Below are positions 35,071 through 46,108 of a DNA stretch of 64,000 bases, in pieces (position 1 is the stretch's first letter; every line of letters starts with the position of its first letter). Source of the stretch: Balamuthia mandrillaris (taxonomy: Eukaryota > Discosea > Longamoebia > Balamuthiidae); NCBI GenBank assembly GCA_031835245.1, contig JAVKOQ010000034.1, positions 232,260-296,259 on the forward strand. Direction: 5' to 3'. The position numbers were made by a program, and so were the translations under genes. The notes under the pieces are model-generated. The model ran no database searches, was not told the origin of the DNA, and saw only the letters and a program-made list of their open reading frames with translations.

Positions 35071-35261
35071 ACTGTTTTTCGTCTTGAGGCGTGTACTAGC
35101 TCCCCTTCAGCAGCTGACTTGCAAGGAACTCCTCTTCCTCCCTGTTGGTTCGTTTTTTTGGTTTATTGGTCTTTTTCGATTTTCGTAGAATTTAGCGAAA
35201 AGAATTATCGAAATTATCGGAACGTGCTTAATTTAATCGGCATGATCGAAATGCATGGAAT

Positions 35262-36646
35262 TTAGGTTATGCGGAGAGGATGAAAGAATTCCTCGGCAGC
35301 AACGAACGCCTCGTCTGTGCAGGCTTGTGCCTCGGTGTAAGCGGGCCAAAAGGCCGCCTCTGATTCTTCCAGGGATAGGCCACTTTCCAGCAGCAACCCA
35401 ATCTCCGCCCGTAGTTTTGACAACAACCGCCAAAGCAATGAAAGACCTGGGTTCAAGTAGAATTGTGTGGCACTCATTCCTGCACTCATTTAGTTGTTTT
35501 GCAGAAAACAAAAGAAAAAAAAATGTAAAACAAACATAAAGAAAAGAGAAACCTTGAGGTAGACAAGAAAGCAGTTGCGTTAGAACTTGCACCAACGTAT
35601 TCTCGTTCGACGCTTCGATGGAGCAAAGCGTAGAGCCCAAAGAGGAATGTATGCTGATGGAGAAAGGCCTTGAAGTTGCAGAGGTAGAAGACAGAAGAAA
35701 GAGACCATCGTCCCCATTACTTCTTCTCTGGATGCACAGGGACAACGAATCCGCAATGACAAGCGGCAAATCTGCCACGCCCTCCTTGTTTTCTGCTTGC
35801 AACAGCAGAACGACTTTTACTGAAGTACCCGCAACTAATATTTGTTCGGTCAACAATCAAGAGAGAAAAATTCAAATCATACCAACCTTGGCCTTGTAGG
35901 GATGAAGAAGGCCCACTGTACAATGTCTGAGTGGAGTTAAGGCGGACGGAACCAACGAATTGGATGTCGCTGTGGAACTTGCTTTGTTGTTGTGATGAAG
36001 GTGCGGCAGAAACATCCAGAGATGAGATACCACCGTCATCGCCTATCGTTTCTATCTCCTCTTCCTCTAACAACTTGTATTCTACCCAAACGTGCACGTG
36101 CTGATCTGTTCTTCTCAGCACGGTATTGTTCTGCGATAGCTTAAGCTCCGAAAGGAGAGTGGCGGATCCATGTGGCGGAATTGTAAGTCGATTCTTCTCT
36201 GCAAAGACCGTTGCACAATGGCCACCACATCCGCTTGGACTAGATACGAAGAGTGAATGACACCAAAGTTTGTGGCTTGTTCACAGTAATAGGATAAGTT
36301 AGTGGAGGAAGCCTATCAAGTTGGGAGACCATAAAAGTACCTGGTTGTATTTTTCAGCGTAGCAACCACCATCCAACCACCATCCACATAGAATGATTGC
36401 AGAGATGATGTGGACAGAAATAAAGGTGGTTGGTTGGGCTGAGAGGCACCCCGTGTAGAAGGGCTATGTGTTGCTACATTTGGTTTGTTTTCTTGAAATA
36501 GAGGCACTAAATCTGAGGTAAGCTCTGAATGTGTTTTGATGTTGCCATGTTTTCTAACACTAACAGCTGTACTCAAGGTGTCATACGCAGCTGAAAGGAG
36601 TTGCTTTTTCTTTTCTATCTATAAAAGGTTTTAGGACTTGATGAGA

Positions 36647-36698
<52 letters not shown>

Positions 36699-37374
36699 TA
36701 GAATACTCTTTGACATGCTTGGTCTCGTTCTATTTGAGCTTTCTTCAGTCGAGACTGGAGCGAATGAGCCACAGATTGCAAGCTCAGAAAAGAAGCAGCA
36801 AGCGAAGAACGTGAAGCAGGCGCACCACCTGCGATGCACTCTTCGCTATCTGTTTGTTCGATTGTCATTAACCTCAAGAAAGAATATCAAATTGGATGGA
36901 TCATAAGTACCTAATTTATACTTCTTTTTGTGTTTACAATACCTCCAGACTGATTGCACATCTGTTAGAATGAATCTGTCTTTGACCTTTTCAGCACCAT
37001 CTTTCTGCCCACCGTCCATTGCTGCCCTCTCTACCATCAGTATTTGTTCCCGTCCAGTGGCCATGAAATCAGCAACGGATACTTGTTCAATGTTGTTAAA
37101 CTCTGAAGTGGTAAAGGCGTTATTATGCAATACAGTAAGTTGATACTATTTGTAAAAACTCTAGTTTAGAAATACAGAGTACTAACCAGTGATGATGTGA
37201 AACTTGTGGTCTGGTAGTAAAGATAGAACTTGTACTGTTCTTTGCTCGTCGTCCAACTGAACCACCAATGCTCCTTCCATGTCATCTGTACGAGCAAGAC
37301 CCCTATATCATTACAGTTGGCAACAACGAGAGAGAGAGAGAGAGGGAGAGAGAGAAGAGGGAGAGATGGAGAGA

Positions 37375-37414
<40 letters not shown>

Positions 37415-38247
37415 AAGTACATAAATAATGGAGGAGCAGGCAACATTCGAAAGGAGGTAAGGATTCCGTGCTTGAACTCCATCAAGTGGCTCGTCCGAAG
37501 CCCAATGATCACTGAGTCATTGACCTGGCTTTGTTCATCCACTTCATCAGTTGGAACTACCACAACTGCAGCAATGTTGCCTGGCACAGAAAAGCAGTTT
37601 GGTACATTTGCCCATTCGTTCGTTCGGGTTTCCGCTTCGTCTTCTGCGGCATTTGTTTCTTCAACTGAGCCTGAATCCAGGCTGAGGAGAGGGTCCTCCT
37701 CTTCTTCTTCCATCAAGTCAGGTGAGTGTTGTCTGCGCAAAATATCCAGTTCTGTTTTGCCCTCCATCCTGTGCATCTGCGTCGGCTTCTTGATCGATGC
37801 TTTGCGTAGAGGAAGCAGCTCCCAGCATGTACCACTACATACAAAGTCGCATAGCCCCTTTCCTCCTTTCTGCAACTGCTCCATTCGTAGTTCTCTCAAC
37901 ACTTGCAAACGGGCAAAATGCCGAAGGTACGTCCACCATTGATGCTGCTGAGCTTCAGCGACGTCCTCTGTCACGTTTGTTTCTTGCCATGCTTCCGGTG
38001 CCTGCTTTGTACCCACGATGAACAAGGCTGAGGGCACCATCGCGCTTCCGTCTCCTGGCAACATGCTTTGCTGAACCAACAAAAAGCTGACGAGGTCAGA
38101 GCCAGCAGCAGGATAGGGTATGCAATGCGTAACGAATCGGCCTTTCTTGTTGATGCGCCCCACAAACATTACTTGTTTCTCTTCGCAGGGACAAACGAGG
38201 GTTGGGCCGTCCAACAGCCTGCACCTCTCAACTATAAGAAGGTGAGC

Positions 38248-38300
<53 letters not shown>

Positions 38301-38857
38301 ACAGAAGAGCAGAGGCAGCTTCTAGTTTACCATTGGCAAAAGCAAGGGAGCCACTTGTATCCCTAAACTCTTTGATGGGGAGGAAAGAAGGCTTTGAGCG
38401 TGGATCAGAAGCACTTGGTGGGGAGATGCTGCCAAATACATAGAGAGGCTCCTTGTCCCTAAACACATGCCGCAGAAACACGTAGCAAGCTGGCCTTTCT
38501 GTCTCCATTTAGTGCCAACCGCTACATCATCAAAGAACAAGAGAAGTCAATGAAGAAAATACGAACAAGCCATAGGGACCAGCCACCGAATCACCGCACA
38601 AAAGCTCTGAACGTATGCTTTGTTTCTTGGCTTTGGCGATAAAGCGGATCAGCAAACAAACTTGATCTGGGAGAGAAGCACGATGTAAAACTACCATTGA
38701 TAAGAGCGGTAGCGCCGTTGCAGCGAAAAGAGCCATTCTCATAAGAGAAAGACAACCACGACATGCGAAGCCCACTTTTGCCAGGACCCCTTGTGGACAC
38801 CCTCCCAAAGGAGCAGCAAGCCCCCACCCGTCCTACAAGCGCCACTTCCTCCATCAT
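35262..38857 (-). CDS. Candidate FANCB-like (Fanconi anaemia core complex) protein
   Basis: About 10 exons. I start it at ATG 38857; exons 1-3 join in frame (ALINDQVCLLIRFIAKAKK, then SELLCERPACYVFLRHV). Segments are reminiscent of FANCB: strand-rich N-terminus (MSWLSFSYENGSFRCNG), VERCRLLDGPTLVCPCEEKQ then VMFVGRIN, SALFIVGT, NNIEQVSVADFMATGREQIL then MV (a beta-propeller-like 'G-x-x-Q-I-L' strand), and then a coiled coil LQSRLKKAQIERDQACQRV. The last exon ends SEAAFWPAYTEAQACTDEAF. FANCB and FAAP100 together scaffold the FANCL ubiquitin ligase, and both have propeller plus helical architecture, so FAAP100 is the main alternative. The similarity is weak and by eye; the gene model itself is solid from splice phase continuity. 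Introns carry CT repeats in the sense strand. Confidence 0.45.
37328..37410. repeat. (GA)n-rich block in FANCB-like intron
   Basis: An interrupted GA run on the plus strand, pyrimidine in the transcript. Similar runs are at 36649-36695 and 38256-38297 in other introns of the same gene. Confidence 0.85.
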
Positions 38858-39017
38858 TCTTCTCTATTGTGTTTGTGGGGCAAAGAATGACACCACGACG
38901 ACACGGAAACTGCCACGACGACACGGGAGAGGAGGCAGCAACAAGAAAGGCAGAGAACGGAGGAGATGGGTAAGAGAGGAAAGCAAGCAAGTGGTTTCGT
39001 TGTTAAAAGTTCATAAT

Positions 39018-39230
39018 TTAGACCTTGGTGAAGGCAGCAATGTCCATGCTCTGGACGTACTCGTCAAAGGCCGTGATCTTCTCCTCCAAATCGTCCGTGC
39101 TGACGAGGTCATCAACGACCACACAGCTGATCTGCAGCTTCTTGACACCGTAGGCAACCTCCACAAGCTTGGCTGTTTTTTGTTAAACGTGGTGGTCATA
39201 AAGGCGATAAGTTTTTTTGTCCAAACACCT

Positions 39231-39276
<46 letters not shown>

Positions 39277-40034
39277 GAAGGAGCGAAAGCGTACAGGGAC
39301 CCCACTTGAGGCCTTCCATTTCAATGCTCCTCACGCTCTCCTCCAGCTTGGCAAGGTCTACAGTTCAAAAACGAGCAAAGAAGAAACAGGTCAACAAATA
39401 AACAAAGGAAGATTACAGGGATAAGAGAAGGAAGGTACCAGTCTCGTCGTCCCAGGGCTTGACATCAAGGATGATGTTCGACTTTTGGACGATGGCGGGC
39501 TTCTTCTTGGCAGCAGCCTCAGCTTCCCTCCTCTTCCTCTCGGCTTCCTCCTCCTCAGCAGAGGTCTCACCGAACACATCAAAGTCATCATCCTCAGCAG
39601 CGGGGGCCTCAGCGGCAGTGGCAGAGGAGCTGGCACCACCAGCGCCGAAACTGTAATAACGAGAGAAAAGTGGAGAAATACAGTAAATAAAACAAACAAA
39701 AGAAGAACTCAAACAGGAGTTGGGGTTAAAAAAACGTACGCGGCCTTTTCCTCCTCAGAGAAGGACTTGATGTGCTTGAACCAACGGTAGGCGTGGACGA
39801 ACTTCTCCTCGGGTCCTTGAGGGAGGGCCTTGCTCACCTCATTGAAGATCTTCACGTCATCCTGAGAGGGCAAAAAGCTATTGTGGACAAAGTTTAGCGG
39901 CCCAAAAGTGGCTAAAGGAGAAAGCACAAAGACAAAAAGAGGAGCAGTAGTTACCCGTTGATGTAGGATTTGTCGGCAAGGTGGCCGTTGAACTTGCCAA
40001 GGCCAGCGGGGGTAGACACGTCAAAGGAAGCCAT
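39018..40034 (-). CDS. Translation elongation factor eEF1B (beta/delta) exchange subunit
   Basis: Five exons. An N-terminal GST-C-like helical region ([60 protein letters not shown]) leads to an acidic linker ([20 protein letters not shown]). The catalytic domain follows: [52 protein letters not shown], and [14 protein letters not shown] as the C-terminal end that inserts into eEF1A. It regenerates eEF1A-GTP. The acidic factor between the domains is a typical casein kinase 2 target in the family. One intron holds a (GA)n run at 39234-39272 on the plus strand. Confidence 0.95.
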
Positions 40035-40459
40035 TTGTGACTGCACTCAGTGAAATTGTGAGTTTTTTTTAATAAAAAAAAGTAGTGAGTTTCACTACTC
40101 AGCTTGACCCCCCCTCTCGACTTTTCCCCATCAATCAAATCAAACAACAAACACACACAAGAGATGGAAGAATAAAAACAAACAAAAATACGCACATGAA
40201 AGAGGTGTGGTAAAAGCAAGTAGCGCGCAAGAACAGAGGAAGAAGAAGCGGACAAAAAGAAAAGAAAAGAAAAGCAAAAAACAAATTTGTTTGGAGAAAA
40301 AATGCAGAATGCCCCTCATATCATTTTCGCGCACCATCAACCTCACCTTCCTGGGCTTCCACGAGGGTTTTTCTTTTAATGACGTCAAGACTCTTGCAGC
40401 AAAGGAGCTCGCATTGTGCTGGATTTTGGGAGAGCTAGCAAAAAAAAGGTGGACGAGTG
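40035..40459. other. Divergent promoter region
   Basis: The 425 bp between the eEF1B and dynactin starts hold purine-rich stretches (AGAAAAG repeats) and no convincing exon. Confidence 0.4.
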
Positions 40460-41355
40460 ATGGAGGCGACCCCAGGCAAAGGTTTCTCTGATCGAGACTT
40501 GGAGGCGTTGTTTCAGAGGGTGGAAGCTCTGGAGACACAAACTTTTGGACGAACCAAGCCGCATGTTTCGCCTTATACCTCCTCGGTGACACAAACGTCA
40601 GAGAACGCGTCGGCGTCGTCTTCTTCGGGTGGTGGAAGAACGGAAGCGGAAGAGGGAGGAGGTTCCTCGTCGACTCCTCTGCGGCCTCCTCGCAACATCT
40701 TCGAGGACTTGGAGCAAATACAAAGAGAATTGACACGGTTGGAAAAGCACGCTCCCAATTTTAACAACTTTTTTGCCAAATGTACGCTTCTTCTCTCTCT
40801 TTTCTACTTGCTCGTTCTTCTTATGCTTGTTGTTGTTCTTCTTCTTCCTAACGGTTTTTGAAGACAAACACTTTTGCGAGGTTAGCAGTGGATACTTGGG
40901 AGAGGGCGTGGTGAATGATAGCGAGGAGGAAGGCTCGAGCATTCGTCGAAGAAAGAGTGCTGCCACGCGCACTAAACCCACCAGCATGGTTGGTGGTGAC
41001 CTTCTCTCAAAAGCAGCCATTGTGTTGGCCTACGAGTCGGAAGCCAGGAAGCACGCTGAGCTAGCCCAAAGCTTTACCGCTGCTACTGACATTCTTGACA
41101 ATGACAACCTTCAAAGTAAGTTTTCTCTCTTCTTTCTTCTTTCTGTTGTTTCCCTTGCTAACTACATGCAGCTGTACCATCGTTGCTGCCACGGTTGAAA
41201 CAATTGGAGGCCGTCCATTTGGATCAAGTGGAGGCTTCTGCTATTCTCAACGAACGATTTGAGCAGCTGCTCAACACCTACAATGACACTGTACCTCTCG
41301 CTCGGGCGCTCTCTCTCACTCTCTCGCTCTTTCTCTTGTTGTTCTTTCTGACGCG

Positions 41356-41399
<44 letters not shown>

Positions 41400-41498
41400 A
41401 AACAGATAAACCTAGTCTCAATGCAGTTCGTGGTATGGGACCAAACCCTCCTCAAGTTAGAGAAAGAAAAGGAAAAGGCTGAATCACAACAAAAATGA
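40460..41498 (+). CDS. DCTN3: Dynactin subunit 3 (p22/p24)-like protein
   Basis: Four exons, start at the ATG 40460 (a GTG immediately upstream is ignored). The N-terminal coiled coil reads DLEALFQRVEALETQTFG, as in dynactin p22 ('LQARVEELERWVYG'), then an Ser-rich linker and IFEDLEQIQRELTRLEKHA. The middle has VLAYESEARKHAELAQSF and TVPSLLPRLKQLEAVHLDQV, and the last exons RFEQLLNTYNDTINLVSMQF then VVWDQTLLKLEKEKAE. The pattern 'YN-T-LLS-QFV-WDELL-LE' is diagnostic of this family. Dynactin couples dynein to cargo, and p22 sits in the shoulder with p150 and dynamitin. The introns contain CT repeats (41365-41396) in the sense strand. The protein ends ESQQK. Confidence 0.8.
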
Positions 41499-41588
41499 AG
41501 ATGTAAGATACACAAAAATGCCAATAACACCAACAACAGAGATAAGCATGTCAGAAGGTATGGCTAGAACTATTTGTTTTGTTGATAT

Positions 41589-42169
41589 TTATATGATAAC
41601 TTGGTCGAGAGCATGTCTCATAAATATGTGTTGTATGAGCTTGGCCATTTGCTTCTGCGTGGCCACTTGCCGTAGGAACGGATGCTATTATTTCACAGCC
41701 CCATTCATTAGAGGCCAACAAACAACAATGCAAACGGGCATTCGAGGAACAAACCTCCAGCAGAACTTTTGCAGTGGCTCGTTCAGCAGGATCAGAGCGA
41801 AGGCACATACTCAAAAAGTCCTTAAAGTTATCGGACCACTTATCTGGCTCGTCCAAAGGGTCAGGGCAACCCTCCGTTGCGTACGTGAACATCGCCCTGA
41901 GGGATGACTTTTGGAAAGGAGGATGTCTGTTTGCAAGTTCGAGCAAGCTTATGGCGAAGCTCCAAATGTCGGCTGGAAGGTCATGTGGGTCTCGTCGCAC
42001 CATCTCTGGCGGCATCCTTTGTGTTGAGTTGCTCGTAAGAGCCACAAGACGCGGAAAGAAACGAGGAAAGCAGAGAAGAGAAGGGTTTGTACCAAAATGG
42101 TGACCCAACCATGTCACGCCGTGGTCCACCAGAAACATCAACGCACAGCCCAAAGTCAACTGAGAGTGT

Positions 42170-42211
<42 letters not shown>

Positions 42212-45006
42212 AAAGATGTTACATTCATGCATTCATTGGAAGAAAGAACACCAACGTACTCAATTTGATATTGCCTTTGATGGTCATCATGATGTTGCTA
42301 CTCTTCAAATCGCGATGAAGCAACTTGTGATCATGCAACCACGCTAACGCCTTCAAAAGCTCTCGCGCCACGTAAGCCACTTGTATCTCGGAGAAGCTGT
42401 GGTTTCTCACTGCTTCCGTCAATGTACCTCCCTCCATGAACTCCATTACAATCTGTAAGATTAAAAAACCTCTATGAGAGACGGGCTGTAAGAGAAGAGA
42501 GTGGACAGCTACGAACCCATAGCTCATTCTTGAGGAAGAGAGTGGTATAGTATTTTACAATATTGGGGTGATTGCAAAACTTGAGATAGTTGACCTCTCG
42601 AAGGTTGTGCTTCTTTTCTTTGTCAAGGATATGTGGCACTCGTTTGATGGCCACCTTTCCTTTTACCTCCTTTGCGTCGCTCTTGGCAAGAAATACTCTG
42701 CCATAACCACTGTTCATTCCAATGCAATGGATTAGGTCCAAGCAGAAGCTGTGTTTTTAAAACAAAAGGTATAGAAAAGAATGTACCCTTCTCCTTGTTG
42801 GCTGAGGATCTTGATGGCCTTTCTGTCAATGACATCCCTCCTCATCAGTTCCTCTGAGTGCCAAACAAAGTTGGAGTTTATGAGACATAAACAAGCAAAG
42901 TATTATAGAAGAACGGAGAACAGGGAAATACCTTCCGTAAGAAATGGAAAGGTGCTCTTTCCTCTTACTAAAGGTAGCAGGCTGGTGGAAGGATCTCTTT
43001 GTTGTGGACTTACCTATTACATGTATTTCACGGAGTTAGAAGGAAACGATAGAACGAGAAACAAGAGCTCACCTTTTTCATAAAGATAAGTATGTTTATC
43101 AAGATATTAAAGTGCCTTTCCATCTGTTCCTGTGGTATCTTTGAAGCTTTCAGCAAGCCACGAACATCTTTTGGTAGCTCCTGTAGCGGGTTTACTCTCG
43201 TCAAACGTCTCACCAAGTGGTAACAAAAGAAGCGGTGCCTAACTTGACATACCTCTACACAAGTTATGGGACCGGTGTCAGCGGGAGTCTCCTCGCCGCC
43301 GACATTTACGCGGGAAAAGAAGCCTTTGAGGCCTTGTTGTATACTCTGTTTGATATCAAGCAAAGAGGTGAGAGAGAATTAGTGATAAACGCCGAACAGC
43401 GATATGCTCACCGCTGGTGCAATGTTTCGAAGCGAGTTGCGAAGTTGGTTAACTCCATTGGGAGGAACTTCTGCTTCCTTCTCCTCTCCTGCTTCAGTAT
43501 TGTGACTACCCTCTGTTGATGTGATCTCCTTCTCCTCTTCCGAAACCTTATCCATGTTCCTTGCTCCCTCGGAGGATCTCCGCATGTGAGACTTGTTCGG
43601 AGGCGACGATGAGGCAGTGTCGTTCTTTTCCGGTTCGCTCCTCTTTTGAGTTGCTCTGCGACTCTTTTTACCGACATAAGTCTCTTGAGACTGAGAGAGG
43701 ATGCTATGAGTTTTAGCGGGTGGAGGATTAGGGCTAGCAGTCGGCGACTGCTTTTTCTTCTTGCGAAAGGTCATGATGGTGCTTCCTCTTTGTCGCAGCA
43801 TCTTGTTCCAGCTCATCGGGCTCGGCGGGGTCGCCTTTTCTGGAAGTGGCTGTTCTTGTTGTTCTGATGGAGCCAATGATGGTCCAGATGTCTTTAGTTT
43901 GGAGGCGGGCTCCACGTGTCCTGTCTCCTTTAAAGCGGGGTCCGTAGAGGACCGAGTAAGCGGAGTCTCTCCTGTTGTTGTGCCCTCTCCCTGTGTCTTT
44001 GGGGCCTTTCTTTCCTCGTTGTATAACAACTTATCGCTTTCCGTGGCCTTGGCGGGCTCTGTGGAGGCCCTCTTCTTCTTTTTCTTCTTTGTCGTTTCGT
44101 TTGTAAGGGTTGCTCCATCCGGATCGCTTACTTTTATGAGTGGCTTCGCTTTACCGCTGCGCCTGCTTCCCGTTTTCGCTTTGGACCCGCTATTCCCCTC
44201 CGTTTGTGGTTGTTTCTGGGCGGCGGCAGATTCTGCCCCCAAAGTTGAGCAAGAAGAAGAGGGAGAAGCCAAGGAGGAAGGTCCTCCGTTTAGAGAGGCG
44301 GTTCTGCGTCGAGTGGCTTGAAGTTGCTTCAAAAATTGCTGATATTCTTCGTTCTCCTCATCCACAACGCAACCCATCTTTTGGAACAAGAGCAGCTGCT
44401 GTTGGAAAGAAGAGTTCAACTGAACGGCATGGTGTCGTTTTCGCAACCGCTCCAGAGCTTCCGGGAGTGATAAACCTTCAGCCTTCATCAACCATGATAT
44501 GACTACAACAGCAGCGCGACCTGTTCCTCTGAAGCTGTTATGGTTGAAACTTTGTAGTCAGCACTTCCACCCAAAGCAATAGACGAAAGATAACAACAAC
44601 AATACCAGACGATACCTGTGCACCAGCAACACGTTTGTTGGACCAGATAAGGCCTCCGTCATAAAGTCATGGCAGGAAGGCAGAAAAGAAAGCAGATCCT
44701 CTTCCTCCTTGTCCTGCACTTCAATGACTAGCCGGCGTACGCCCTGTGAAGTTGTTTGTATCAAAATAAGTTTACTCCATAAGGTCTGTTTGGAAGAAGA
44801 ACAAAAAGAAGAATTACAGCATCTAAGAGGTTATCTGCCAAGTATATCAACTCCTCCATGACGGCGAGGATGTGAGACACATTACGACGCCTCAGCTCGG
44901 CTATGTCTCTGGAGGACGTATAATCTCCCAACAGTAGCCTCTCCCCGACAAGCGTTAGGGTGGCGGGCACCCCCGACCCGTCTTGTTCACCTTCTTTGCC
45001 CTGCAT
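41589..45006 (-). CDS. Pseudophosphatase (DSP)-PBD-STE20/PAK kinase fusion
   Basis: About 11 exons, ~850 residues, start probably at 45006 ([10 protein letters not shown]). The N-terminal ~180 residues form a dual-specificity phosphatase fold: [39 protein letters not shown], then the P-loop [20 protein letters not shown]. This fits H-C-x2-G-x2-R with Ser for the catalytic Cys, the Ser codon being split across an intron, so it is a probable pseudophosphatase. A ~280-residue charged linker follows. Next comes the second half of a p21-binding domain ([20 protein letters not shown]) behind a degenerate CRIB core ([10 protein letters not shown]). The kinase is STE20/PAK-like and intact: [45 protein letters not shown]-type activation end, and [13 protein letters not shown]. 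It probably relays Rac/Cdc42 signals to the cytoskeleton, by family. Confidence 0.85.
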
Positions 45007-46108
45007 GGGCGTCCTTGTCCTCGGCCGGATTGTGGTGAAGACTACTGTTTTGGTCCCACAAGACACAAAGAATATTTTAGAGTCTGATTGTCCTCAGGAG
45101 GACTGCTCCTGGTGGGACGTGAACCCTGGTGGTGGGGGCGGTGTCGTTCCGGTGGGTTGCGTCTGTGAACAGACACCAAGAGTCGTCTGCAACAATTTCT
45201 TTTCCTTTTTCCTTTATTTTTTCCCTTTTGCTCAGCCTCGCTGTGGTTGTTTGTTTTTTGTCGTGTTGTTGTCTCGTGCTGCTCTCCATCGGGGTTGGAC
45301 CGCTTTGTTGGTTGCTTGCGCAACGGAACAGTCGGTTGAAGGAGGAGACTTTAACCAACGAGAGAGAACTCTTCAAGGTGAGCCAATCCCTTCTCTCCCT
45401 GCACTACACCAAAATGCCCAACAGCGGCTCTGCCCATCCTTAACATTTACCTTTGTCTTGGAACTATTCGGTACGCTTCATTCTTCTCTTCTCGTCCTTT
45501 CTCTTCGCTTGCAAGCTCTCTCATCTCTTTCTTTTAAAAGAAGGATGAGCAAAGCATGCACAACGCTTTTCATTAAAGAACAGATTTTCGGGCACAAAAA
45601 GAAGGCCACCGCGGGCCGCGTCCCTCCAACAAAACAACTCCTTTTTTTTCTCTTGTATGTAGTTGCTCATCCAAACCAAGCAGTTACATCACCCGCAGGC
45701 GTAAGGCAACCCCATTGCACCCTGTTGCTTTCGGGCCAATAATCTGTTGGTGGACCCAGAGGTATGTATGAGTATTCACTCCTCTGCAAACACTCCTCGT
45801 GGTTAGCGTAATGGGGTCGCGATCTAGGTCCAAACAAGCTGGCCAATTCTCCATCTTATTTGCCTTTTGGAGATGGGTTTTCCCCGAGTTTGCTGTGGTC
45901 AACCAGGTGCTTGACAGAGGAGGCCTCCTGTTTCGGATTGCATCTACGCGAAGGAGGACTGGGCGGATCTTGTTCCATAACAAGAATAACGGGCCGAGCA
46001 TTACTCGAACAACATTCATAAATGGGCATCTTTGATGGCCTGCCTTTTCAATGGTTCAGCGACAACAGTTCTGCAATTGTTTGGCCACAACACAACAACA
46101 GAACAAAC
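45007..46108. other. ~1.1 kb without a convincing gene
   Basis: This lies between the divergent kinase-fusion and frizzled-like starts. Frames such as 45129-45443 (plus, ending SLLSLHYTKMPNSGSAHP) and 45684-46019 (minus) stay open but show no family signal. The region is not low-complexity and has ordinary base composition, so untranslated first exons or an unrecognised small gene are possible. Confidence 0.4.

Noticed and set aside
38506-38508. ATG at 38508 as the start of the FANCB-like protein
   Set aside because: Upstream exons from 38857 join in frame through the AG at the following GAGACAG, giving a longer product; 38508 remains a fallback.
41040-41500. Extension of the STE20 kinase gene into the plus-strand 41.0-41.5 kb exons
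   Set aside because: Those exons belong to the convergent dynactin gene; the kinase ends at the TAA at 41589-41591 after HALDQVII.
45804-45815. tRNA A-box-like sequence TAGCGTAATGGG
   Set aside because: No matching B box or cloverleaf can be drawn around it.
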